Assembly: GCA_009379895.1 (NCBI GenBank) | Contig: WHSW01000014.1 | Span: 1 to 36,718 of the forward strand | Direction: 5' to 3' | DNA: 36,718 nucleotides | From: Solirubrobacterales bacterium | GTDB lineage: Bacteria; Actinomycetota; Thermoleophilia; Solirubrobacterales; 70-9 | In this document: in pieces, positions 22,043 to 28,177 of the stretch | Layout of the letters: every line of letters starts with the position of its first letter | Position numbering within the stretch: the stretch's first letter is position 1 | The notes under the pieces: generated by a model | Told to the model about the DNA's origin: nothing | Seen by the model: only the letters and a program-made list of their open reading frames with translations | Databases searched by the model: none | Program-made: the position numbers and the translations under genes

Positions 22043-23203
22043 ATGGCTCTTCCCACGAACGAGCAGGTGACCGAGGCGCTGCGCGCGGTGATCGACCCGG
22101 AGCTGCGGCGCTCGATCGTCGACCTCGGGATGGTGCGCTCGATCGACGTCCGCGAGAGCGGCAAGGTCGAGGTGGTCGTCTCGCTGACCACGCCGGGCTG
22201 CCCGATCCGCTCGCACTTCCAGCAGGCGGTCGCCTCCAACGTCGCGGCGCTCGACGGCGTGACCGAGGTCGGCGTCGGCTTCGACGTGCTCTCAGACGAG
22301 GAGAAGGGCAACCTCCAGCAGGCGCTCGGCCGCCCGGGCGGGCTGCCCGAAGGCGCCCTGGCCGCGGTCAAGAACGTGATCTGCGTCGCCTCGGGCAAGG
22401 GCGGGGTCGGCAAGTCGACGATGACCGCGAACCTCGCCGCGGCGCTGCACGCCGACGGCCACTCCGCCGGCGCGCTGGACGCCGACGTCTACGGCTACTC
22501 GATCCCGCGCATGCTCGGCGTCGATCGCAAGCCCGACGTCAACGGCGAGCGCAAGATCATCCCCCCGACCGCGCCCGCCGGGATCAAGGTGATGTCGATC
22601 GGGTTCTTCCTGGAGCGCAACGCCGCCGTCGTCTGGCGCGGGCCGATGCTGCACAAGGCGATCCAGCAGTTCCTCGAGGATGTCGCCTGGGACGAGCTCG
22701 ACTACCTGCTGCTCGACCTGCCCCCCGGCACCGGCGACGTCTCGATGACCCTGGCTCAGCTGTTGCCGCAGGCGAAGGTGCTCGTGGTCACCACGCCGCA
22801 GCCCGCCGCGCAGTCGGTCGCGCGCCGCGCCGCCGAGATGGCGGCCAAGGTCGACCTCGAGGTGCTCGGCGTGATCGAGAACATGTCCGGGTTCACCACC
22901 CCCGACGGCCAGCGCTTCACGATCTTCGGCGAAGGCGGCGGGCAGCTGCTCGCCGACGACCTCGACGTCCCGCTGCTGGGCAAGGTGCCCCTCTCCGAGA
23001 GGCTTCGCGAGGGCGCCGACTCCGGCGTGCCGCTCGTCCTCGAGGAGCCCGACGCGCCCGCCTCGCAGGCGATCCGCCAGCTCGCGCGCGGGATCGTCGC
23101 CGCGACCCCCCAGGCGCTGCCCGTGATGCAGGCGGAGTCGCCCGCCGCCCCGGCGCCCTCCGCCCCGCTGAGCGGCACCGAGCTGCCGGTCGTCTCGGCC
23201 TGA
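22043..23203 (+). CDS. mrp: Mrp/NBP35-family P-loop ATPase (Fe-S cluster carrier family)
   Basis: 386 aa. Residues 1-85 are a MIP18/DUF59 domain (ALRAVIDPELRRSIVDLGMV, TTPGCPI). The deviant Walker A follows as SGKGGVGKST (~117-126), then ALDADVYGYSIPRML and LLDLPPGTGDVSMTL, typical of Mrp/ApbC proteins that carry or insert Fe-S clusters. The C-terminal CxxC that holds the bridging cluster in E. coli Mrp is absent: the corresponding loop after IENMSGF reads TTPDGQRF before GEGGG. I recall the same loss in mycobacterial Mrp. ATG 22043 is chosen over TTG 22025 because of alignment to the family and the -10 element. The methyltransferase gene overlaps its stop, and a ferredoxin gene lies 0.9 kb away. 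Confidence 0.92.
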   Translation: MALPTNEQVTEALRAVIDPELRRSIVDLGMVRSIDVRESGKVEVVVSLTTPGCPIRSHFQQAVASNVAALDGVTEVGVGFDVLSDEEKGNLQQALGRPGGLPEGALAAVKNVICVASGKGGVGKSTMTANLAAALHADGHSAGALDADVYGYSIPRMLGVDRKPDVNGERKIIPPTAPAGIKVMSIGFFLERNAAVVWRGPMLHKAIQQFLEDVAWDELDYLLLDLPPGTGDVSMTLAQLLPQAKVLVVTTPQPAAQSVARRAAEMAAKVDLEVLGVIENMSGFTTPDGQRFTIFGEGGGQLLADDLDVPLLGKVPLSERLREGADSGVPLVLEEPDAPASQAIRQLARGIVAATPQALPVMQAESPAAPAPSAPLSGTELPVVSA

Positions 23204-24024
23204 GCTCGCTGGACCCGCGCCTGGACACCAACCGCCGCTGGTGGGACGAGCGTGTCCCGATCCACCTCGCCAGCGACTTCTACGACGTCGAGGGGTTTCG
23301 GGCCGGCGGCTCGACCCTGCGCCCCTTCGAGATCGAGGAGGTCGGCGACGTCGCGGGCAAGCGCCTCCTTCACCTCCAGTGTCATTTCGGCCTCGACACG
23401 CTGTCGTGGGCGCGGGCCGGCGCGGCGGTCGTCGGGCTCGACTTCTCGCGGCCGGCGATCGAGGCCGCCCGCTCGCTCGCGGGTGAGACCGGGCTCGATG
23501 CCCGCTTCGTCGCCGCCGACCTCGACGGCGCGCCCGAGGCCCTCGACGGCGAGCGCTTCGACGTCGTCTACACGGGCCTGGGAGCGCTCAACTGGCTGCC
23601 CGACCTGCGGCGCTGGGCCGAGATCGTCGCCTCCCTGATCGCCGACGGCGGGTTCCTGTACCTGAGCGAGTTTCACCCCTTCACCTGGGTGTTCGGCGAC
23701 GACGACCTCTCGATCGCCGGCGACTACTTCGACGACCCCGCCGGCGTGCGCTTCGCCGACCCCGGCACCTACGCCGAGCTCGAGGCGCCGACCAGCCACG
23801 ACGTGACCCTCGAGTGGGCGCATCCGCTCTCCGACGTGGTCTCGGCGGTGCTCGGCGCGGGCCTGCGCGTCGAGCTCCTGCACGAGCACGACTACACGCT
23901 CTTCCCGCGCTTCTCACACCTCGAGCTCGACCGCGAGGCGCTCGGCGCCGGCGCGATCTACCGCCAGCCCGACGGCTCGCCCCGGCTGCCGCTCATGTAC
24001 TCGCTCAGAGCGCGCCGCGAGTAG
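23200..24024 (+). CDS. Class I SAM-dependent methyltransferase (probable CTG start)
   Basis: About 274 aa. It begins SSLDPRLDTNRRWWDERVPI, a known N-terminal pattern of this methyltransferase group. The SAM-binding motif I region is KRLLHLQCHFGLDTLSWARA, followed by VVGLDFSRPAIEAA, FVAADLDGAPEAL and DVVYTGLGALNWLPD. The frame has no ATG, GTG or TTG anywhere near the N-terminus or before the SAM motif. The only plausible start is CTG 23200, which overlaps the mrp stop as CTGA, mimicking the ATGA/GTGA couplings elsewhere in the window. It is cotranscribed with mrp. The methyl acceptor is unknown. A base error in the start codon is the alternative explanation. Confidence 0.82.
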   Translation: MSSLDPRLDTNRRWWDERVPIHLASDFYDVEGFRAGGSTLRPFEIEEVGDVAGKRLLHLQCHFGLDTLSWARAGAAVVGLDFSRPAIEAARSLAGETGLDARFVAADLDGAPEALDGERFDVVYTGLGALNWLPDLRRWAEIVASLIADGGFLYLSEFHPFTWVFGDDDLSIAGDYFDDPAGVRFADPGTYAELEAPTSHDVTLEWAHPLSDVVSAVLGAGLRVELLHEHDYTLFPRFSHLELDREALGAGAIYRQPDGSPRLPLMYSLRARRE

Positions 24025-24053
24025 CTCACACAGCAAGCCCATCCCCCCCCAAC

Positions 24054-24079
24054 CGCGACAGGAGCTCGCTCCTGTCGCG
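24054..24079. terminator. Hairpin terminator after the methyltransferase gene
   Basis: CGCGACAGGAG (24054-24064) pairs perfectly with CTCCTGTCGCG (24069-24079) around a CTCG loop. It lies 29 bp past the methyltransferase stop. TATGTATCCGTATTT follows, the most T-rich sequence nearby. It is a probable rho-independent terminator of the mrp operon. Confidence 0.7.
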
Positions 24080-24089
24080 TATGTATCCG

Positions 24090-24118
24090 TATTTCGCCGG
24101 CTACTTGCCGGCGAAATA
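24090..24118 (-). terminator. Hairpin overlapping the ferredoxin stop codon
   Basis: TATTTCGCCGGC (24090-24101) and GCCGGCGAAATA (24107-24118) form a 12-bp stem with a 5-nt loop. The right arm is the coding sequence for the last residues (EYFAG) and the loop holds the end of the gene, so the terminator is built into the final codons of fdxA. Confidence 0.6.
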
Positions 24119-24364
24119 CTCGGCGTTGATCGGCGTGTACTTGGCCCACTCCTCGGGCAGCTGATCCTCGGCGAAGCAGGCGTCGACGGGGCACGCCTCG
24201 ACGCAGGCGTCGCAGTCGATGCATTCGTCGGGGTCGATGTAGAGCTGCTCGACGTTGTCGTAGTCGGGCTCGTCCGGGGTCGGGTGGATGCAGTCGACGG
24301 GGCACACCTCGACGCACGAGTTGTCCTTCTGTCCGATGCAGGGCTCGGCGATCACGTAGGCCAA
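24101..24364 (-). CDS. fdxA: 7Fe ferredoxin, FdxA type
   Basis: 87-aa low-potential electron carrier. The first cluster motif is CIGQKDNSCVEVCPVDC (C-x7-C-x3-C-x3-C), the pattern of the [3Fe-4S]/[4Fe-4S] ferredoxins in which one Cys is missing. The second is CIDCDACVEACPVDAC (C-x2-C-x2-C-x3-C). The tail FAEDQLPEEWAKYTPINAEY is the conserved C-terminus of actinobacterial FdxA. TTG 24364 begins AYVIAEPCIG as in homologs, with an AAGGAAGGG-type Shine-Dalgarno about 10 nt upstream and a minus-strand TAGAAT promoter further up. It is divergent from the epimerase gene. Confidence 0.95.
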   Translation of the reverse strand: MAYVIAEPCIGQKDNSCVEVCPVDCIHPTPDEPDYDNVEQLYIDPDECIDCDACVEACPVDACFAEDQLPEEWAKYTPINAEYFAGK

Positions 24365-24413
24365 GTCTTCTGATCCCTTCCTTCTCGTGGTCTGGGCGCC
24401 GGAGGAACCGGAG

Positions 24414-24423
24414 ATTCTAGAGT
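24414..24423. promoter_or_regulatory. Overlapping divergent -10 elements (fdxA / epimerase)
   Basis: ATTCTAGAGT contains TAGAGT (24418-24423) on plus, ending 7 nt before ATG 24431, and TAGAAT (24419-24414) on minus for fdxA. It is nearly the same sequence as the element at 5499-5508. The epimerase message is leaderless; the fdxA message has a ~43-nt leader with a Shine-Dalgarno sequence. Confidence 0.5.
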
Positions 24424-24430
24424 GACGGCG

Positions 24431-25315
24431 ATGATCCTAGTCACCGGCGCGACCGGAACCGTGGGCAGGGCGCTGCTGCCCCGGCTGCTCGAGCGCGGAG
24501 AGGACGTGCGGGTGCTGGTTCGCGATCCGCGCGGCCTCGGGCGGATGCGAGTCGACGTCCGAATCACGCTCGGCGATCTGGTCGAGCTCTCCGATCGGCG
24601 GGTGGTCCGCCAGGCGCTGCGCGGCGTCGACACCGTGATCCACCTGGCGGCCGCGATCCGCGACCAGCCCGGTGCCAAGGTCGAGGAGCTCAACGGCCTC
24701 GCCACCGCGCGCCTGCTGCGCGGCGCCGAGCAGGCCTCGGTACGGCGGTTCGTCTTCTTCTCGGCGATCGGCGCGACCGAGTTCCAGCGGACGCGCTTCT
24801 TTCGCGCCAAGGCGCTGGCCGAGCGAGCGGTGATCGAGTCGGACCTCGAGACGACCGTGTTCGCTCCCTCGATCGTCTACGACGGCGCCGATCCGTGGGT
24901 GAAGATCCAGCGCCGGCTGGCGCTGCTGCCCGCGATCCTGATCTCCGGGCGCGGCGAGGCCGAGTTCGAGCCGATCTGGGCGGCCGACGTGGCACGTTGC
25001 GTGCTCGCCGACCTCGACCGCGGGGCGGGGTCGAGGCGCCACGAGCTGGCCGGGCCGCAGCGCCTGAGCTACAACGGGATGGCGAGGGAGATCGCCCGCG
25101 CCTGGAGGCGCGAGCGACCCCTTCTGCACGTGCCGCTGAGCTTCGTCCACGGCTGGCTCGCCGGCCTGCGCCGGGTGGTCGGCGACGCCGCGTTCGCGAC
25201 CTGGGAGGAGGCCGAGCTGATGGAGGTCGCGATGGTCGCCGAGCGTGGTGACGCCGATGCCCGGGCGCTCGGCGTCGAGCCGCGGGCGATGGGTGAGGTC
25301 CTGGCCCTCGCCTGA
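24431..25315 (+). CDS. NAD(P)-binding epimerase/NmrA-like (SDR) protein
   Basis: 294 aa with an atypical short-chain dehydrogenase fold. The Rossmann nucleotide-binding motif MILVTGATGTVGRALLPRLL is at the very N-terminus, followed by VRVLVRDPRGL and DTVIHLAAAIRD. RRFVFFSAIGATE is the catalytic-strand equivalent but lacks a Tyr-x-x-x-Lys pair, as in NmrA-like and complex I NDUFA9-like proteins. It could be a quinone/NADPH sensor or a non-catalytic SDR rather than a sugar epimerase. ATG 24431 is chosen over GTG 24422 because GTG overlaps the -10 element and the Rossmann motif begins at ATG. It converges tightly with the response regulator gene. Confidence 0.82.
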   Translation: MILVTGATGTVGRALLPRLLERGEDVRVLVRDPRGLGRMRVDVRITLGDLVELSDRRVVRQALRGVDTVIHLAAAIRDQPGAKVEELNGLATARLLRGAEQASVRRFVFFSAIGATEFQRTRFFRAKALAERAVIESDLETTVFAPSIVYDGADPWVKIQRRLALLPAILISGRGEAEFEPIWAADVARCVLADLDRGAGSRRHELAGPQRLSYNGMAREIARAWRRERPLLHVPLSFVHGWLAGLRRVVGDAAFATWEEAELMEVAMVAERGDADARALGVEPRAMGEVLALA

Positions 25316-25328
25316 GCCCCGGCTCAGG
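25311..25328. terminator. Compact bidirectional hairpin holding both convergent stop codons
   Basis: CCTGAGCC (25311-25318), CC, GGCTCAGG (25321-25328) is a perfect inverted repeat. The epimerase stop TGA (25313-25315) is in the left arm and the response regulator stop (minus TGA, 25326-25324) in the right arm. It is probably a shared terminator for the two converging genes. Confidence 0.5.
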
Positions 25329-25971
25329 AGCCCTCGAGCCAGGCCAGCACCGCGAGCACCCGGCGATGGTCGTCTGAGTTGGCGACCAGCTCGAGCTTTC
25401 CGAGGATGCTCGAGACGTGCTTCTCGACCGCGCGCTCGGTGACCACGATGCGCTCGGCGATGCCGGCGTTGGAGCGTCCCTCGGCGATCAACGCCAGGAC
25501 CTCGCGCTCGCGCGGCGTGAGCCGGTCGAGGCGCTCGTCGCCGCGCCGGCGCCCGAGCAGCAGCGAGACCGCCTCGGGGTCGAGCGCGGTGCCGCCCCCG
25601 GCGACCCGGCGCACCGCCTCGACGAACTGCGCCGGGCTCGCCACCCGGTCCTTGAGCAGGTAGCCGACGCCGCCGTTGCCCTCGGCGAGCAGCTCGCGGG
25701 CGTAGCTTTGCTCGACGTACTGGGAGAGGATCAGGATCGGCAGCCCCGGGTGCCGGCGTCGCGCCTCGAGCGCCGCGCGCACCCCCTCGTCGGTGAAGTC
25801 CGGGGGCAGGCGGACGTCGACGATGCAGACGTCGGGCTCGCGTTCCTCGACCTTGCGCTCGAAGGCGCCGGCGTCCGAGACCGCGGCCACGACCTCGAAG
25901 TCGTGGCTCTCGAGCAGGCGGACGAGGCCGTCACGCAGCAGCGCCAGGTCCTCGCAGACGATCACCCGCAC
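25324..25971 (-). CDS. NarL/FixJ-family response regulator
   Basis: 215 aa. The receiver domain (1-~120) has the acidic pocket CED (residues 6-8), phosphoacceptor Asp52 in CIVDVRLPPD and the conserved Lys in YLLKD. The C-terminal LuxR-type helix-turn-helix is LTPREREVLALIAEGRSNAG, then IVVTERAVEKHVSSILGKL. GTG 25971 starts the receiver exactly (RVIVCEDLALL) and overlaps the sensor kinase stop by 10 nt, so the pair is translationally coupled. It should be phosphorylated by the adjacent kinase and bind DNA as a dimer. Target genes are not evident. Confidence 0.93.
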   Translation of the reverse strand: MRVIVCEDLALLRDGLVRLLESHDFEVVAAVSDAGAFERKVEEREPDVCIVDVRLPPDFTDEGVRAALEARRRHPGLPILILSQYVEQSYARELLAEGNGGVGYLLKDRVASPAQFVEAVRRVAGGGTALDPEAVSLLLGRRRGDERLDRLTPREREVLALIAEGRSNAGIAERIVVTERAVEKHVSSILGKLELVANSDDHRRVLAVLAWLEGS

Positions 25972-27287
25972 GGGAGCTCCGCGCGGATCGTCGTCGGCCC
26001 ACCGCGCGGCGAGCGCAGCTCGAAGGTCCCGTCGAGCGCCGCGACGCGGCGGCGCAGGCCATCCAGGCCCGACCCGGCCGGGTCCGCACCGCCGCCGCCG
26101 TTGTCGGTGACCTCGATCGTCAGCCGGTCGCCCGCTCGCTCCAGCGCGGCCATTGCGCCGGTCGCGCCGCTGTGCTTGTTGGCGTTGGTCAGCGCCTCGG
26201 CGACCACGTAGTAGGCGGCCACCTCGATCCGCTGCGGGAGGTCGTCGAGGTCGCCGCGCATCCGGGTCGAGACCGGGATCGCCGAGCGCGTCGCGAGCCC
26301 CTCGATCGCCGCGGCGAGCCCGCGCTCGGCGAGCACCGCCGGGCGCAGGCCACGAGCCAGGTCGCGCAGCTCGGCGAGCGCGGTGAGCGCCTCCGCCCGT
26401 GCGCGGGCGACCATCTCGCGCGCCGCCTCGGGGTCGGAGGCGACCGTCTCCTCCGCCATCCCGAGCTCCATCGCGAGAGCGACGATCCGGGCCTGGGCGC
26501 CATCGTGGAGGTCGCGCTCGATCCGCTCCAGGTCGGCGCGGCTGGCGTCGGCGAGGCCGGCGCGGGTGGTCGCCAGGTGCGCCACGCGCTGCTCGAGCTC
26601 GCGTCGCGAGTGCGGGGCGAGCAACGCGTGGGCGATCCGGGACTCGAGACACGCCATCAGGCGCAGCAGGGCGAGAGCGAGGGGCACGGCCGCGAGGCCG
26701 ATCGCGGTGGCGAGCAGGGCGTGCCCGGTCGAGTCGACGTCGAAGATGCCGAAGGTCATCGGCTCGCCGTCGGGCAGGTAGAACCACCACGCGGGCGCCA
26801 CGATCAGGCCGAGCACCGTCGCGACCGCGGTGATCGCGGCGACCCCGAGGCCGAAGCCGACGACCGAGTGGACCACGAGCCACGCCAGGTCGCGCCAGGT
26901 CTGCGAGTCGCCGAGCACGATCCGCAGTCGCCCGAGCCAACCGGTGCCCGCCGGGACCTCGCGGTAGCGGCGCTCGATCGTCTCGCCGGTCACCAGCCTG
27001 GCGAGCCGGCGATCGAGGTCGGCCTGGAGGCGAAAGACGTAGGCGCAGCCGATCGCGACCGCGAAGCCGACGATGAACGGGGCGAGGCTGAGGGTGATGC
27101 TGAGCCCCGCGACCCAGACCACGAAGGCGACGATCGCGCTCAGCAGCCCGAGGCTCAGGTAGAGCAGGTCGATCCCGGCGCGCCGAAACGCGCGGGCGAC
27201 CCGGCGCCCGGGCGACGGGGAGGGTTCGAGGATCGCCGTCTCGGCCGTGGTCGGCGAGCCGGCGGTGGTCGAGGTCGGGGGCTGCAT
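25962..27287 (-). CDS. NarL-type sensor histidine kinase
   Basis: 441 aa. The N-terminal sensor (~35-215) has four hydrophobic segments in two pairs with a short extracytoplasmic loop (WWFYLPDGEPMTFGIFDVD), as in the bacterial Sensor domain of actinobacterial kinases. HisKA_3 follows, with phosphoacceptor His261 in RIERDLHDGAQARI. The GHKL ATPase has the N box EALTNANKHSGA, G1 VTDNGGGG and G2 GSGLDGLRRRV. It is the first gene of the operon with the response regulator. It is divergent from the secreted repeat protein at 27495, which is a candidate target or signal but this is only positional. The stimulus is unknown. Confidence 0.92.
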   Translation of the reverse strand: MQPPTSTTAGSPTTAETAILEPSPSPGRRVARAFRRAGIDLLYLSLGLLSAIVAFVVWVAGLSITLSLAPFIVGFAVAIGCAYVFRLQADLDRRLARLVTGETIERRYREVPAGTGWLGRLRIVLGDSQTWRDLAWLVVHSVVGFGLGVAAITAVATVLGLIVAPAWWFYLPDGEPMTFGIFDVDSTGHALLATAIGLAAVPLALALLRLMACLESRIAHALLAPHSRRELEQRVAHLATTRAGLADASRADLERIERDLHDGAQARIVALAMELGMAEETVASDPEAAREMVARARAEALTALAELRDLARGLRPAVLAERGLAAAIEGLATRSAIPVSTRMRGDLDDLPQRIEVAAYYVVAEALTNANKHSGATGAMAALERAGDRLTIEVTDNGGGGADPAGSGLDGLRRRVAALDGTFELRSPRGGPTTIRAELPCG

Positions 27288-27403
27288 AGGGCCATATGGT
27301 CGCGTCCGGTGGCGCCCCGCGCAATCGGGGCGCCCGGCGTCGGCGCGGGGGTGCTGGCAACACCCGGCGGCTTACCGATCGGGGCGCTCGTGCGGGGCGG
27401 CGG

Positions 27404-27429
27404 GGAATAGACGGCGCCCGAGCGCGTCC
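27404..27429 (+). promoter_or_regulatory. ECF-type promoter P1 for the secreted repeat protein
   Basis: GGAATA (27404-27409), 15-nt spacer, CGTCC (27425-27429). This resembles ECF sigma promoters (GGAAC/T ... CGTC). Three further copies with 15-16 nt spacing occur at 32806, 33783 and 34723, and a weaker one at 36337. Transcription would start ~60 nt before the gene. Confidence 0.5.
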
Positions 27430-27437
27430 CTGGAACT

Positions 27438-27489
27438 GCGGGCGCGACGAACTTGGCGCCCGCCAGAGACATCACTCAGAGGAGGTTGG
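27438..27489 (+). promoter_or_regulatory. Leader hairpin and Shine-Dalgarno of the repeat-protein mRNA
   Basis: GCGGGCGC (27438-27445) pairs with GCGCCCGC (27456-27463) around a 10-nt loop containing CGAAC. CACTCA and a strong AGAGGAGG follow, before the ATG at 27495. The paralogous gene at 33872 has the same order: 8-bp stem, 10-nt loop with CGAAC, CACTCA, GGGAGG. Confidence 0.5.
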
Positions 27490-27494
27490 GGCAC

Positions 27495-28118
27495 ATGCAC
27501 CTACGCAAGATCACCGCCGCGCTCGGAGCCATGCGGCGAAACGCGATCGCCTGGCTGGCGCTGTTCGTGGCGCTCGGCGGCACCGGCTACGCCGCGGCCA
27601 CGATCGGTCCCGGCGACATCCGAGACGACGCGGTGCGAGCTCGCCACATCGCCGAGGGCGCGGTCTGGAGCGGTCAGCTCCACGACGGCGCGATCCGCAC
27701 GCGCGATCTCGGCGACGGGGCGGTCGGCACCCAGGCGATCCGAAACGGCCGCGTCTTCTCGGCCGACATCCGCGACGGCACCGTGCGAGGCGCCGATGTG
27801 AGCACGGAGATCCCGAGCGGGCTTGTTTTGGTCCGGCACCAGGAGAGCGTGTTCGGCACCGAGGCCGACGAGACGGTCACTGCCAGGGTTACCTGCCCGG
27901 ACTCCGCGCCGACCGTGATCGGGGGCGGCGGCCACCTGATCGGCGGCTTCGACGGTGAGCACATGATCGTCAGCAACGCACCCGAGCCCGGCGCCCAGAA
28001 CGACTCATGGCGGGTTGCCGCCGTCGAGTCGTCGCGCGGCACGCATCCGTCCGGATGGGGGGTGTCCGTAAGCGCGATCTGCGCCAGGGCCGAGGTGCCG
28101 ATCGTCGCGGTGCCCTGA
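27495..28118 (+). CDS. Secreted decapeptide-repeat protein A
   Basis: 207 aa. A basic N-terminus and hydrophobic export signal (MRRNAIAWLALFVALGGTGY) are followed by six tandem 10-residue units, DDAVRARHIA, EGAVWSGQLH, DGAIRTRDLG, DGAVGTQAIR, NGRVFSADIR and DGTVRGADVS. The pattern (D/N)-G/D-x-V/I-x4-I/L-x suggests a beta-solenoid or trimeric stalk. Residues ~107-207 form a separate domain with two Cys (VTCPDSAP, SAICARAEV), perhaps disulfide-linked outside the cell. It is a paralogue of the protein at 33872: the first ~45 residues are nearly identical. Such signal-plus-repeat proteins are common in Thermoleophilia (from memory) but have no assigned function. The ATG is set by the strong AGAGGAGG. 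Confidence 0.75.
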   Translation: MHLRKITAALGAMRRNAIAWLALFVALGGTGYAAATIGPGDIRDDAVRARHIAEGAVWSGQLHDGAIRTRDLGDGAVGTQAIRNGRVFSADIRDGTVRGADVSTEIPSGLVLVRHQESVFGTEADETVTARVTCPDSAPTVIGGGGHLIGGFDGEHMIVSNAPEPGAQNDSWRVAAVESSRGTHPSGWGVSVSAICARAEVPIVAVP

Positions 28119-28127
28119 GCCGGGGGG

Positions 28128-28159
28128 CGGGCGCCGGCGCGCGAGGCCGCCGGCGCCCG
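28128..28159. terminator. GC hairpin between convergent genes
   Basis: CGGGCGCCGGCG (28128-28139) pairs perfectly with CGCCGGCGCCCG (28148-28159) with an 8-nt loop. It lies between the repeat protein gene stop and the LuxR regulator stop. There is no T-tract. Confidence 0.6.
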
Positions 28160-28177
28160 ACCCGCAGGCGCGTCGGT

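Noticed and set aside
19885-24024. A plus-strand open frame of more than 1300 codons
   Set aside because: Only its last ~275 codons (the methyltransferase) are coding. The rest is antisense to the M14 gene and an alternative frame of mrp, with Arg/Gly/Asp-rich shadow composition.
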